Part shown: positions 31,189 to 38,476 of the stretch, one piece after another | Layout: each line of letters begins with the position of its first letter | Position numbering within the stretch: position 1 is the first letter of the stretch | Notes under the pieces: generated by a model | What the model was told of the DNA's origin: nothing | Seen by the model: the letters and a program-made list of their open reading frames with translations, nothing else | The model's database searches: none | Source of the DNA: B2-G16 sp964528085 | Lineage (GTDB): Bacteria > Bipolaricaulota > Bipolaricaulia > UBA7950 > UBA9294 | Assembly (NCBI GenBank): GCA_964528085.1 | Contig: CAZGRE010000010.1 | Span: forward strand, 1 to 40,770 | DNA length: 40,770 nt | Direction: 5' to 3' | Program-made: the position numbers and the translations under genes

Positions 31189-32052
31189 ATGGAACTTGAA
31201 TCGGTGAAATCGGCGCTCGTCGATGCGCTCCGAGCGGCGGCGACGATCCTCCCCCAGGACGTCGTCTCCGCCCTCCTCGCCGCCCGCGAGCGGGAGACGT
31301 CCCCGCTGGGGGCGGCCCAGCTCGACGCGATACTCGAGGACGTGCGGATCGCGCGGAACGGGTCGATACCGATCTGCCAGGACACCGGGATCCAGACGTT
31401 CTTCGTCGCGGCCGGGGTCGAAAGCCCGTTCCTCGGGAGGATCAAGGACTGGCTGACCGAGGCGGTCGTGGAGGCGACGCGGGAGATTCCGCTCAGGCCG
31501 AACACCGTAAACCCGCTCACCGGCGAGAACCCGGGCGACAATACAGGGGCGTTCATGCCGTACATCAACTGGGAGCTCGTCGACGGAAGTGCGATCGAGA
31601 TAACCGTCCTTCCGAAGGGGGGAGGGAGCGAGAACATGAGCGCCCTCTACATGCTCCCCCCGGGTGTCGGCCTGAAGGGGATAAAGAAGAAGATTGTGGA
31701 GCACGTCGTCGCCGCCGGTGGGAAGCCCTGCCCCCCGACGATCGTCGGGGTCGGGATCGGCGGCGGGGCGGACATCGCGATGAAGCTAGGAAAACGGGCG
31801 GTCCTCCGCGAGGTCGGCTCCCGCCATCCGGAGGATCGGGTCGCCCGGCTCGAGGAGGAGCTCCTTAAGCTGATAAACGAGACCGGCGTCGGCCCGATGG
31901 GGGTCGGCGGGGCGATGACCTCCCTCGCCGTTCACATCGAGTACGCCTATCGGCATCCGGCATCGCTCCCGCTCGGGATCCTGATCCAGTGCTGGGCCGA
32001 CCGGCGCGCCCGGGTGAGGCTCATGGCAGACGGTGCGATCGAGGTGAGCTGA
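31189..32052 (+). CDS. class I [4Fe-4S] fumarate hydratase, alpha subunit
   Basis: The 287-residue alpha chain of the two-subunit, oxygen-sensitive fumarase (TtdA/FumA N-terminal type) interconverts malate and fumarate. The sequence has PICQDTGIQTFFV with one cluster Cys, LPKGGGSENMSALYML, and GGKPCPPTIVGVGIGGGADIA with another Cys. Length and motifs match the family. Tartrate dehydratase is a related option, but the neighbours (fumarate reductase, malic enzyme, Kor) favour fumarase. It overlaps the beta gene by one base. Confidence 0.92.
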   Translation: MELESVKSALVDALRAAATILPQDVVSALLAARERETSPLGAAQLDAILEDVRIARNGSIPICQDTGIQTFFVAAGVESPFLGRIKDWLTEAVVEATREIPLRPNTVNPLTGENPGDNTGAFMPYINWELVDGSAIEITVLPKGGGSENMSALYMLPPGVGLKGIKKKIVEHVVAAGGKPCPPTIVGVGIGGGADIAMKLGKRAVLREVGSRHPEDRVARLEEELLKLINETGVGPMGVGGAMTSLAVHIEYAYRHPASLPLGILIQCWADRRARVRLMADGAIEVS

Positions 32053-32672
32053 TGGAACGGAAGATCAACCTACCGATCGATGAGGGAGCGGCACGCGAGC
32101 TGCGGATGGGTGACATCCTCTACCTGACCGGGACGATATTCACCGCCCGCGACGAGGCGCACCTGCGGATGCTTGAGGAGCACGACGCCGGTCGGACCCT
32201 CCCGTTCGATCCGGCGACGATGGGGCTCTTCCACTGCGGCCCTGTCATGGCAAAATCGGACGCCGGCTGGCGGGTCGTCGCCGCCGGCCCGACGACGAGC
32301 ATCCGGATGGAGCTGTTCGAGGATCGGTTCCTCGATGCGTTCCGGACGCGGATCGTGATCGGGAAGGGCGGGATGGGGGATAAGACGCAGGCCGCGCTCG
32401 AGCGCGTAGGGGCCGTGTACGCCCATTACACCGGGGGTGCGGGCGCCCTCGCCGCTGAGAGGATCGAGAGGGTCGAGGGGGTGTATTGGCTGGACGAGCT
32501 CGGGATGCCGGAAGCCGTATGGATCTTCGCCGTCAAGGACTTCGGCCCCCTCCTCGTCACGATGGACAGCGTCGGGGGGAACCTGTACGACGAGCTGAAA
32601 CCGAAGATAGATGAGAACCTGAAACGGATCCTCGCCGAGATCGACGGCGGGGCGAAAGGAGCCGGTCTGTGA
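32052..32672 (+). CDS. class I [4Fe-4S] fumarate hydratase, beta subunit
   Basis: The 206-residue beta chain (TtdB/FumA C-terminal type) begins INLPIDEGAARELRMGDILYLTGTIFTARDEAH and contains LFHCGPVMA (third cluster Cys), PTTSIRMELFED, VIGKGGMGDKT and YTGGAGALAAERI. The ATG overlaps the alpha stop as TGATG. The malic enzyme gene begins in the same way at its end, so the three are probably made in step. Confidence 0.92.
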   Translation: MERKINLPIDEGAARELRMGDILYLTGTIFTARDEAHLRMLEEHDAGRTLPFDPATMGLFHCGPVMAKSDAGWRVVAAGPTTSIRMELFEDRFLDAFRTRIVIGKGGMGDKTQAALERVGAVYAHYTGGAGALAAERIERVEGVYWLDELGMPEAVWIFAVKDFGPLLVTMDSVGGNLYDELKPKIDENLKRILAEIDGGAKGAGL

Positions 32673-34045
32673 TGGAAAAGGATGAGAACCTGACGGTCGA
32701 AGAGCGGCTGGAGAAGGCGAAGCTCCCCGGGAAGAAGGCGCCGGGGATGCACGCGTTCTACCGGGGGAAGATCGAGACGACGCTCAAGTGTGCGGTGACG
32801 AGCTTCGACGACTTCGGGATCTGGTACACCCCAGGGGTAGCCGCCCCGTGCCGGGAGATCGAGGAGGACAACCGGAAGGTATTCGACTACACGAACAAGG
32901 CGAATACGGTCGCCGTCGTATCCGACGGATCGCGCGTCCTCGGCCTGGGGAACATCGGCCCCCTCGCCGGCCTCCCGGTGATGGAGGGGAAGGCCCTCCT
33001 GTTCAAGTACCTGGGCGGGGTCGGCGCGTTCCCGATCATGCTCGATACCCAAGATCCGGACGAGATCATCCAGGCGGTCAAGTGGATCGCCCCCGGGTTC
33101 GGGGGGATCAACCTCGAGGACTTCTCGAATCCTAAGTGCTTCTACATCCTCGACCGGCTCCGCGAGGAGCTCGACATCCCGGTCTGGCACGACGACCAGC
33201 AGGGGACGGCATCGATCACCCTCGCCGGGGTGATCAACGCGCTGAAGCTCGTCGGGAAGGATATGAAGAAGGTCACCTATTCCATCATCGGGACAGGGGC
33301 GGCGAACATCGCCTTCGTTCGGATCCTGATCGCCGCCGGCGTCCCTCCCGGGAACCTGATCCTCGTCGACAGCCGCGGGATCCTCCATCCCGGTCGCGAG
33401 GACCTGGAGAGGAGCAAGGAGAAGAACCCATACAAGTGGAACTACGCCTGCGAGACGAACGCCGAAGGGAGGACCGGGGAGATGGCCGCTGCGATCGAGG
33501 GGGCCGATGTGTTGATCGCCGCGTCGAAGCCGGGGCCGGATACGATCAAGAAGGAGTGGCTGCAGGCGATGAACGACGATGCGATCGCCTTCTTCATGGC
33601 GAACCCGATCCCTGAGATCTGGCCGTGGGAGGCGAGGGAGGCCGGGGTTCGGATCGTCGGGACCGGAAGGTCCGACTTCCCGAATCAGGTGAACAACTCG
33701 ATCGGCTTTCCCGGGATCTTCCGCGGGACGCTCGACGTGTTCGCCAAAACGATTACCGATGAGATGGCGATCGCCGCCGCTTTTGCGATCGCGCAGACGG
33801 CCGAGGAGAAGGGGTTGCACGACGAGTACATCGTCCCGACGATGATGGAGACCGATGTATTCATCAACGAGGCGGTCGCCGTCGGGCTGAAGGCGATCGA
33901 GCAGGGGATCGCCCGGCGCGCGCTTTCGGCCGACGAGATCCGCGCCAAAGCCGAGGAGAAGATCCACCGCGCTCAGGCCGAGACCGAGACCCTGATGCGC
34001 GCCGGCCTGATCCCCCGGTTCCCCGATGCGGATCAAAGGAGATGA
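32672..34045 (+). CDS. malic enzyme (malate dehydrogenase, oxaloacetate-decarboxylating)
   Basis: This 457-residue enzyme interconverts malate and pyruvate + CO2 with NAD(P). It shows the short bacterial/archaeal form: Tyr in IWYTPGVAAPCREIE, GLGNIGPLAGLPVMEGKALLF, the metal-binding PVWHDDQQGTA, a Rossmann SIIGTGAANIAF, and GTGRSDFPNQVNNSIGFPGIF near the C-terminus. It has no fused phosphotransacetylase domain. The ATG at 32672 overlaps the fumarase stop (TGATG). In this operon it may run toward malate as the CO2-fixing entry of a reductive half-cycle, but the same set also works oxidatively. Cofactor choice cannot be told. Confidence 0.92.
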   Translation: MEKDENLTVEERLEKAKLPGKKAPGMHAFYRGKIETTLKCAVTSFDDFGIWYTPGVAAPCREIEEDNRKVFDYTNKANTVAVVSDGSRVLGLGNIGPLAGLPVMEGKALLFKYLGGVGAFPIMLDTQDPDEIIQAVKWIAPGFGGINLEDFSNPKCFYILDRLREELDIPVWHDDQQGTASITLAGVINALKLVGKDMKKVTYSIIGTGAANIAFVRILIAAGVPPGNLILVDSRGILHPGREDLERSKEKNPYKWNYACETNAEGRTGEMAAAIEGADVLIAASKPGPDTIKKEWLQAMNDDAIAFFMANPIPEIWPWEAREAGVRIVGTGRSDFPNQVNNSIGFPGIFRGTLDVFAKTITDEMAIAAAFAIAQTAEEKGLHDEYIVPTMMETDVFINEAVAVGLKAIEQGIARRALSADEIRAKAEEKIHRAQAETETLMRAGLIPRFPDADQRR

Positions 34046-34047
34046 TG

Positions 34048-34476
34048 ATGGAGCCGATCGAGAGGATAAAGGAGGAGGTCTGGGATTCGTTCTCCGATGC
34101 TCAGTCCGTCTATCTCGCCACCGTCGAGGCGGATCAGCCGCGGGTCAGGCCGGTGACGCTACTCAACATCGACCAGAAGCTCTGGATCGCGACGAGCCCG
34201 CGTAGTGCCAAGGCGCGGCAGATAAGGCGGAATCCGAACGTCGAGTTCTGCCTCCCGCTCTCCGATGAGCGGGGGAACGGGTACATCCGCGTCGCCGGCC
34301 TGGCGTCGATCGTCGCCGATCCGCAGACGCGCTCATCGATCGGCGAGAGGATCCCGTTCCTGAACGAGTATTGGTCCGGGGTGGACGACCCGAACTTCTG
34401 TCTTCTGCGGATAACGCGTGTCGAGGTCGAGTACCTGCGACCGGGGGAGGGGGAGCCCTACACGTTCATCGTCTGA
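34048..34476 (+). CDS. pyridoxamine 5'-phosphate oxidase-fold flavoprotein
   Basis: The 142-residue product has the split-barrel flavin fold: VYLATVEADQPRVRPVTLL, LWIATSPRSAKARQIRRNPN and GNGYIRVAGLASIVADP are typical of the PNPOx-like general family. Such proteins bind FMN, F420 or heme and reduce small molecules; a specific role is unknown. Three ATGs run in tandem at 34042, 34045 and 34048; the last has the best spacing (six bases) from AGGAG. It slightly follows malic enzyme and is the likely last gene of the long operon. Confidence 0.82.
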   Translation: MEPIERIKEEVWDSFSDAQSVYLATVEADQPRVRPVTLLNIDQKLWIATSPRSAKARQIRRNPNVEFCLPLSDERGNGYIRVAGLASIVADPQTRSSIGERIPFLNEYWSGVDDPNFCLLRITRVEVEYLRPGEGEPYTFIV

Positions 34477-34488
34477 CTCCTCGACAAT

Positions 34489-34502
34489 TCCGGTCGACCG
34501 GA
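34489..34502. repeat. 14-bp perfect palindrome
   Basis: TCCGGTCGACCGGA lies 12 bp after the PNPOx-like stop and about 30 bp before the response-regulator promoter. It could be an operator or a minimal end-of-operon hairpin; there is no T-run. The remaining bases of this 115-bp gap hold only the promoter-like site. Confidence 0.35.
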
Positions 34503-34520
34503 TCCTCCGTGGATGTCCTA

Positions 34521-34550
34521 TTGCCGATCCGCCTCGATCCGGGCTAGATT
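34521..34550 (+). promoter_or_regulatory. promoter-like site before the two-component genes
   Basis: TTGCCG (34521-34526) and TAGATT (34545-34550) are 18 bp apart, matching three and four consensus bases. It sits 42 bp before the TTG start of the response regulator. Confidence 0.33.
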
Positions 34551-34591
34551 GTGATTCGGCTTCGACCCCACAATCGAACGGAGGTGGATGG

Positions 34592-35293
34592 TTGCAACGG
34601 ATCCTGATCGTCGACGATGAGGAGGAGATCGTCTCCTCGATCGCCGACTATCTGCGCGAGGCGGGCTATCGGCCGATATCGGCGCTCGACGGGGCGACGG
34701 CGCTCGAGAAGCTCGAGGCCGAGCGGCCGGACCTCGTCATCCTCGATCTCGGCCTCCCCGACATCGACGGCCTCGACGTCGCACGGAGGATCAGACAGCG
34801 GGTCGAGGTTCCGATCATCATGCTCACCGCCCGCGTGCAGGAGATCGATCGGATCGTCGGCCTCGAGCTCGGGGCGGACGACTACGTCACCAAGCCGTTC
34901 AGCCCTCGCGAGCTCGTCCTCCGCGTGCAGGCGGTCCTTCGGCGGTTGGCCGGACCGTCCCCGGAGGAGCCGGTAAGGATCGGTGATCTCGTCGTCGACC
35001 TCGCCGCGCGTGAGGTCCGCCGCGGCGGTGAGCCTGTCGATCTCACCCCGACCGAGTTCGACCTCCTCGCCTTCCTCGTCCGGAGGCCGAACCGGGTATT
35101 CAGCCGGCTCGAGCTCCTCAAGGGGGTACAGGGCTACACCACACCCGCCCTGGCGCGGAACATCGACAACCACGTCATGAACCTCCGCCGGAAGATCGAA
35201 CCCGACCCGGTCCATCCGCGGATAATAAAGACCGTTTACGGGATCGGGTACAAGCTCGTCATCCCGCGCGGGGAAGGCGAAGATGGCAGTTAG
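34592..35293 (+). CDS. OmpR/PhoB-family response regulator
   Basis: This 233-residue regulator has a receiver domain (RILIVDDEEEIVSSIADYL; phospho-acceptor Asp52 in LVILDLGLPDIDG; IIMLTA; Lys101 in DDYVTKPFSP) and a C-terminal winged-helix domain (LTPTEFDLLAFLVRRPNRVFSR, then MNLRRKIEPDPVHPRIIKTV and GIGYKL). It starts at a TTG seven bases after GGAGG, with no better start in frame. It overlaps the histidine kinase by 11 bp, forming a two-component pair. A possible target is the small protein gene after the kinase, which has TTCAC direct repeats upstream. Confidence 0.93.
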   Translation: MQRILIVDDEEEIVSSIADYLREAGYRPISALDGATALEKLEAERPDLVILDLGLPDIDGLDVARRIRQRVEVPIIMLTARVQEIDRIVGLELGADDYVTKPFSPRELVLRVQAVLRRLAGPSPEEPVRIGDLVVDLAAREVRRGGEPVDLTPTEFDLLAFLVRRPNRVFSRLELLKGVQGYTTPALARNIDNHVMNLRRKIEPDPVHPRIIKTVYGIGYKLVIPRGEGEDGS

Positions 35294-36644
35294 TTCGCTC
35301 CCGCTCCGGTACAAGCTCTTTCTCGGTCTGTTCGTCGCTGTCCTCGCCTCCCTCGGGGCAGTGTACGCCGTCGCCACCCACTTCCTCCTCTCCGACGCCG
35401 AGGAGTTCATCGCCTCGCAACACGCGGTGCAGGCCATCGGGATGAGGGCTCAGCTCGCCTCCTATTACTCCGAGGGGATGACTTGGGATGGGGTGGAGGG
35501 GCTCCTCGCCGACCACGGTCAGGGTAGGGGGATGGAACGCGGGGAGGGAGGCGGCGGGTTCGTGCTGACCGACCCCGATGGGAGGATCGTCTACTCCGAC
35601 GCGGTGAAGATCGAAGATGAAAGAATCTCTCCCAGCCTTCTCAAAAGAGGGGTCCCGATAACCGTGGGGGAAAGGACGGTGGGGATCCTGATCACCGCTC
35701 CCCTCCTCGGGCAGTTCACGGAGGTCGAGGCGAGGCTCCTCGGCTCGGTCCGCCGGACGGTCGCTTATGCTACGGGGATCAGCCTTGCGGTCGCCCTTGT
35801 GATCGGGTTCGTCCTCTTCCGCCAGATCACGGGCCCATTCCTCCGGTTGACCTCCGCGACCCGGCTGATCTCCTCCGGCGATCTCACTCGACCGGTCCCG
35901 ATCGCCGGTGATGACGAGATCGGATCCCTGGCTCGCGTACTGGAGGAGCTCCGCATCGGGCTCTCTCGATCGGAGGCGGCGCGGAAGCGGATGCTCGCCG
36001 ACATCGCCCACGAGCTGAGGAACCCCCTCGCCATAGTCAGGGCGAAGGTGGAGGCGATGCTCGATGGGGTACAGCCTGCGAGCGAGGAGAACCTGGCCGC
36101 GATGAACGAGAGGCTGCTCAACCTCTCGGAGCTGGTCGACGATCTACGGGACATCGCCCTCGCCGAGGCGAACGAGCTCCCCCTCGACCGTGCGCCGATC
36201 GACCCGGAGGAGTTCCTCCGCGGGGTCGCGGCGGATGTCCGCTCCCTGTTGGCCGGGGCGGACAAGGAGTTCAACCTGGAGATCCCCGCCGAACTTCCCC
36301 TCATCTACGCCGACCGGAGGCGCCTGCACCAGATCGTGTGGAACCTGCTTTCCAACGCGTTGCGCCACACCCGCCCCGGCGATGCGATCACCGTGTGCTC
36401 TGAGCCCCGGGATGGGGAGGTGCTGATCCGGGTGATCGACACAGGAGAGGGGATGCCCGCGGAGACCGCCGCCCACGTCTTCGACCGCTTCCACAAGGGG
36501 AAGGGCTCGAAGGGGCTCGGCCTCGGTATGGCGATCGCCAAGGCGCTCGTCGAGGCGCACGGCGGCCGGATCTGGGTCGATAGCGCGGCCGGGGAGGGAG
36601 CCGCCTTCTCATTCACCATCCCTGTTTCTCCGCCGGATTCTTGA
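35283..36644 (+). CDS. HAMP-containing sensor histidine kinase
   Basis: The 453-residue kinase has two transmembrane helices (about residues 11-33 and 158-179) flanking an extracytoplasmic sensor of about 120 residues that includes FVLTDPDGRIVYSD, a PAS/Cache-like beta segment. It continues with a HAMP domain, the H-box MLADIAHELRNPLA with phospho-His243, the N-box IVWNLLSNALRHTRPGD, the G1 box VIDTGEGMP, and a C-terminal GSKGLGLGMAIAKALVEAHGG. It is the cognate kinase of the overlapping response regulator. The signal is unknown; the sensor carries a Gly/Glu/Met-rich loop (GQGRGMERGEGGGG) around residue 80. Confidence 0.93.
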   Translation: MAVSSLPLRYKLFLGLFVAVLASLGAVYAVATHFLLSDAEEFIASQHAVQAIGMRAQLASYYSEGMTWDGVEGLLADHGQGRGMERGEGGGGFVLTDPDGRIVYSDAVKIEDERISPSLLKRGVPITVGERTVGILITAPLLGQFTEVEARLLGSVRRTVAYATGISLAVALVIGFVLFRQITGPFLRLTSATRLISSGDLTRPVPIAGDDEIGSLARVLEELRIGLSRSEAARKRMLADIAHELRNPLAIVRAKVEAMLDGVQPASEENLAAMNERLLNLSELVDDLRDIALAEANELPLDRAPIDPEEFLRGVAADVRSLLAGADKEFNLEIPAELPLIYADRRRLHQIVWNLLSNALRHTRPGDAITVCSEPRDGEVLIRVIDTGEGMPAETAAHVFDRFHKGKGSKGLGLGMAIAKALVEAHGGRIWVDSAAGEGAAFSFTIPVSPPDS

Positions 36645-36668
36645 TCCTGACAGGTTCCAGAAAAGTCG

Positions 36669-36684
36669 TTCACGCCTACTTCAC
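36669..36684 (+). promoter_or_regulatory. TTCAC direct repeat, candidate response-regulator site
   Basis: Two TTCAC half-sites start 11 bp apart (36669 and 36680), one helical turn, as OmpR-type dimers often require. They lie 49-64 bp upstream of the small Gly-rich gene. No clear -10/-35 pair is visible nearby. Confidence 0.35.
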
Positions 36685-36732
36685 ACCCCCTTGTTACCCT
36701 TCCCTTATCCAAGACGGAAAGGAGTGGTCAGA

Positions 36733-37065
36733 ATGACCAGAACAAAGGCGATAATCATCGGGATGTTGGTCCTCACCCTTCTCGCGTTCGGGATCGTTGC
36801 CCTGGCGGGTGGGGGGTTCGGAAGGGCCGCCGCCGATCGGCCAGCAGCCGGGGCATGTCTCCAGGAGCGGGACTCGGACGGGGATGGGATCCCCAACTGC
36901 GATGACCCCGACTGGACCCGCCCGCTCGACGGGACCGGCTACGGGCACCGCGGTGGGAGCGGCTATGGACAGGGGGACTGCCTCCGTGACGGAAGCGGCG
37001 GCGGCCAAAGGATGCACCGCGGGTACGGGCAGGACGCCCCCCGCGATGGGAGCTGCCACAACTAG
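36733..37065 (+). CDS. small Gly-rich secreted or membrane-anchored protein with a DxDxDG loop
   Basis: The 110-residue product begins MTRTKAIIIGMLVLTLLAFGIVALAGGG, a signal peptide or N-terminal anchor. It then has DSDGDGIPNCDDPDW, which resembles a thrombospondin type 3/EF-hand calcium-binding loop, and a Gly/Tyr/His-rich tail (GYGHRGGSGYGQGD, MHRGYGQ) ending in CHN with four Cys in the mature part. AAAGGAG precedes the ATG at 36733. It follows the kinase by 88 bp and is closed by a strong terminator. I do not recognise a family; metal binding at the envelope is an inference. Confidence 0.7.
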   Translation: MTRTKAIIIGMLVLTLLAFGIVALAGGGFGRAAADRPAAGACLQERDSDGDGIPNCDDPDWTRPLDGTGYGHRGGSGYGQGDCLRDGSGGGQRMHRGYGQDAPRDGSCHN

Positions 37066-37078
37066 GGGCTAGTATGAC

Positions 37079-37114
37079 GGGCGGCCGGCTCATCCGCGGC
37101 CGCCCCGTTTTTTT
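37079..37114 (+). terminator. intrinsic terminator
   Basis: GGGCGGCCG (37079-37087) pairs with CGGCCGCCC (37097-37105), a 9-bp GC stem with a 9-nt loop, followed two bases later by seven Ts (37108-37114). It ends the two-component/small-protein unit. Confidence 0.85.
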
Positions 37115-37128
37115 ATCGAGGAGGCCGG

Positions 37129-37491
37129 ATGGACGGGAAATTCAGCTGGAACTGGCGGAGCGTGATCTCGTTCTCGCTCCTGTTCACGATGGTCGTCCTC
37201 TTCTTCTCGGGTGTCTTCCTCTACGTCTCCCCGAGCGGGAGGATAGCGCGCCAGACCGGTTGGGAGATACTCGGGTTCGACAAAGGGGGGTGGGAGGCGA
37301 TCCACGACCTGTTCGGGTTCGTCTTCGTCTTCCTCGCGCTGATTCACCTCTGGCTGAACCGCCGCGCCATCGCCTGTTATCTTCGAAGCCGCCTTCGCGG
37401 CGCTTACACGATGAAGAGGGAGCTCGCCGCAGCGCTCCTCCTCACCGGGATCGTCTTCCTCGTCGCCGCCTTGAATCTCCTCCCTCTCTAA
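37129..37491 (+). CDS. DUF4405 membrane protein
   Basis: The 120-residue protein has three predicted transmembrane helices (about residues 11-33, 58-77, 96-117). The sequence begins WNWRSVISFSLLFTMVVLFFSGVFLYVSP and has IHDLFGFVFVFLALIHLWLNRR, with His59 and His76 on one helix, the arrangement seen in cytochrome b-like DUF4405 proteins. Heme binding is therefore possible but not shown. It starts 15 bp after the terminator with GAGGAGG upstream. The partner redox protein is unknown. Confidence 0.75.
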   Translation: MDGKFSWNWRSVISFSLLFTMVVLFFSGVFLYVSPSGRIARQTGWEILGFDKGGWEAIHDLFGFVFVFLALIHLWLNRRAIACYLRSRLRGAYTMKRELAAALLLTGIVFLVAALNLLPL

Positions 37492-37503
37492 ATAGCCCCT
37501 TCC

Positions 37504-37531
37504 TTGACCGCAGCAGGAAGCTCATTATGAT
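37504..37531 (+). promoter_or_regulatory. strong sigma-70-like promoter of the molybdenum hydroxylase operon
   Basis: TTGACC (37504-37509) and TATGAT (37526-37531) are 16 bp apart, each matching five of six consensus bases. Transcription would start near 37538 and leave a leader of about 84 nt. Confidence 0.6.
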
Positions 37532-37536
37532 TTAGA

Positions 37537-37587
37537 GTCGGCCGGATCTTTTTCTTTCCGGTCGGCCCGCCGCAGCGTTCGCTGCGG
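37537..37587 (+). promoter_or_regulatory. two-hairpin 5' leader of the molybdenum hydroxylase operon
   Basis: GTCGGCCGGA (37537-37546) pairs with TCCGGTCGGC (37557-37566), ten pairs with two G-U wobbles and a pyrimidine-rich 10-nt loop. CCGCAGC (37570-37576) pairs with GCTGCGG (37581-37587) around a GTTC tetraloop. Both lie between the predicted start site and AAAAGGAGGGG. It does not match any riboswitch I know; it could stabilise the mRNA or regulate translation. Confidence 0.45.
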
Positions 37588-37621
37588 TCGTTGCGTTTCA
37601 TCCCCAAAAGGAGGGGAGCGG

Positions 37622-38476
37622 ATGCTCGGAGACTTCGACTACGTGCGGGCCGGATCGGTCGAGGAGGCCTGCGCCCTCCTCGCCGAAAACGAGGGAGCGC
37701 GTATCCTAGCTGGCGGGACCGACCTCCTCGTCAACGTCAGAAACAGGATCATCTCCCCCGCGCTCCTCGTCGACATCAAGGGAATTCCGGAGCTGGGCGA
37801 GCTCTCGCTCGAAGATGGGATGCGGATCGGCGCGGCCGTTCCGCTGAACGTCGTCGCCGAGAATAACAAGATAAGAAAGGGCTATCCCGCCCTCGCCGAG
37901 GCCGCCGGAGCGGTCGGCTCCTATCAGGTGCGGAACCGCGCCACCCTCGCCGGGAACCTGGGGAACGCCTCCCCTGCCGCCGACACCGCCCCGCCACTCT
38001 TCGTGCTGAACGCGCAAGTTGAAATCGCCGGGGCCGGGGGGACGAGGACCCTGCCGGTCCGCGATCTCCTCGTCGGTGTGAAGAGGACGTCGCTCGCTCG
38101 GGATGAGATGATCACCGCGATCGTTCTACCTCCGACGCGGGGGGCGAGGAGCGCCTTCTTAAAGAAGCAGCGGATCAAGGGGCACGACCTTGCGGTCGTA
38201 AACATGGCAGGATTCTACGATCCCTCCACGGGGAAGCTTCGGGTCGCGATCGGGAGCTGTGCGGTGACCCCGGTCCTCCTCCCGTCCCTCCCCGAGCCGG
38301 TCCGGGGGGACGATCCGCTCGACGAGGTGGTGGCTGAGCTCGATAGGATCGCCCAGGAGGCGGTGAGCCCGATCGACGACCTGCGCGCCTCGGCCGAGTA
38401 CCGGCGGGCGATGATCACGGTCTATCTGCGCCGCCTGATGGAGGCCCTGCTGGAAAGGAAACCCGATGGAGCATGA
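37622..38476 (+). CDS. molybdenum hydroxylase FAD-binding subunit (CoxM/XdhB family)
   Basis: The 284-residue medium subunit binds FAD in a xanthine dehydrogenase-type enzyme. It begins FDYVRAGSVEEACALL, has the FAD motif ILAGGTDLLVNVRN (about residues 29-42), and VRNRATLAGNLGNASPAADTA, the second FAD-binding motif. The C-terminal CO-dehydrogenase-flavoprotein domain follows. AAAAGGAGGGG precedes the ATG. It overlaps the 2Fe-2S subunit gene by 11 bp. The gene order FAD, Fe-S, Mo is common in this family. Confidence 0.92.
   Translation: MLGDFDYVRAGSVEEACALLAENEGARILAGGTDLLVNVRNRIISPALLVDIKGIPELGELSLEDGMRIGAAVPLNVVAENNKIRKGYPALAEAAGAVGSYQVRNRATLAGNLGNASPAADTAPPLFVLNAQVEIAGAGGTRTLPVRDLLVGVKRTSLARDEMITAIVLPPTRGARSAFLKKQRIKGHDLAVVNMAGFYDPSTGKLRVAIGSCAVTPVLLPSLPEPVRGDDPLDEVVAELDRIAQEAVSPIDDLRASAEYRRAMITVYLRRLMEALLERKPDGA

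Noticed and set aside
32426..34036. 536-codon minus-strand ORF antisense to fumarase beta and malic enzyme
   Set aside because: No family motif, composition of a shadow frame; the plus strand has full malic enzyme motifs.
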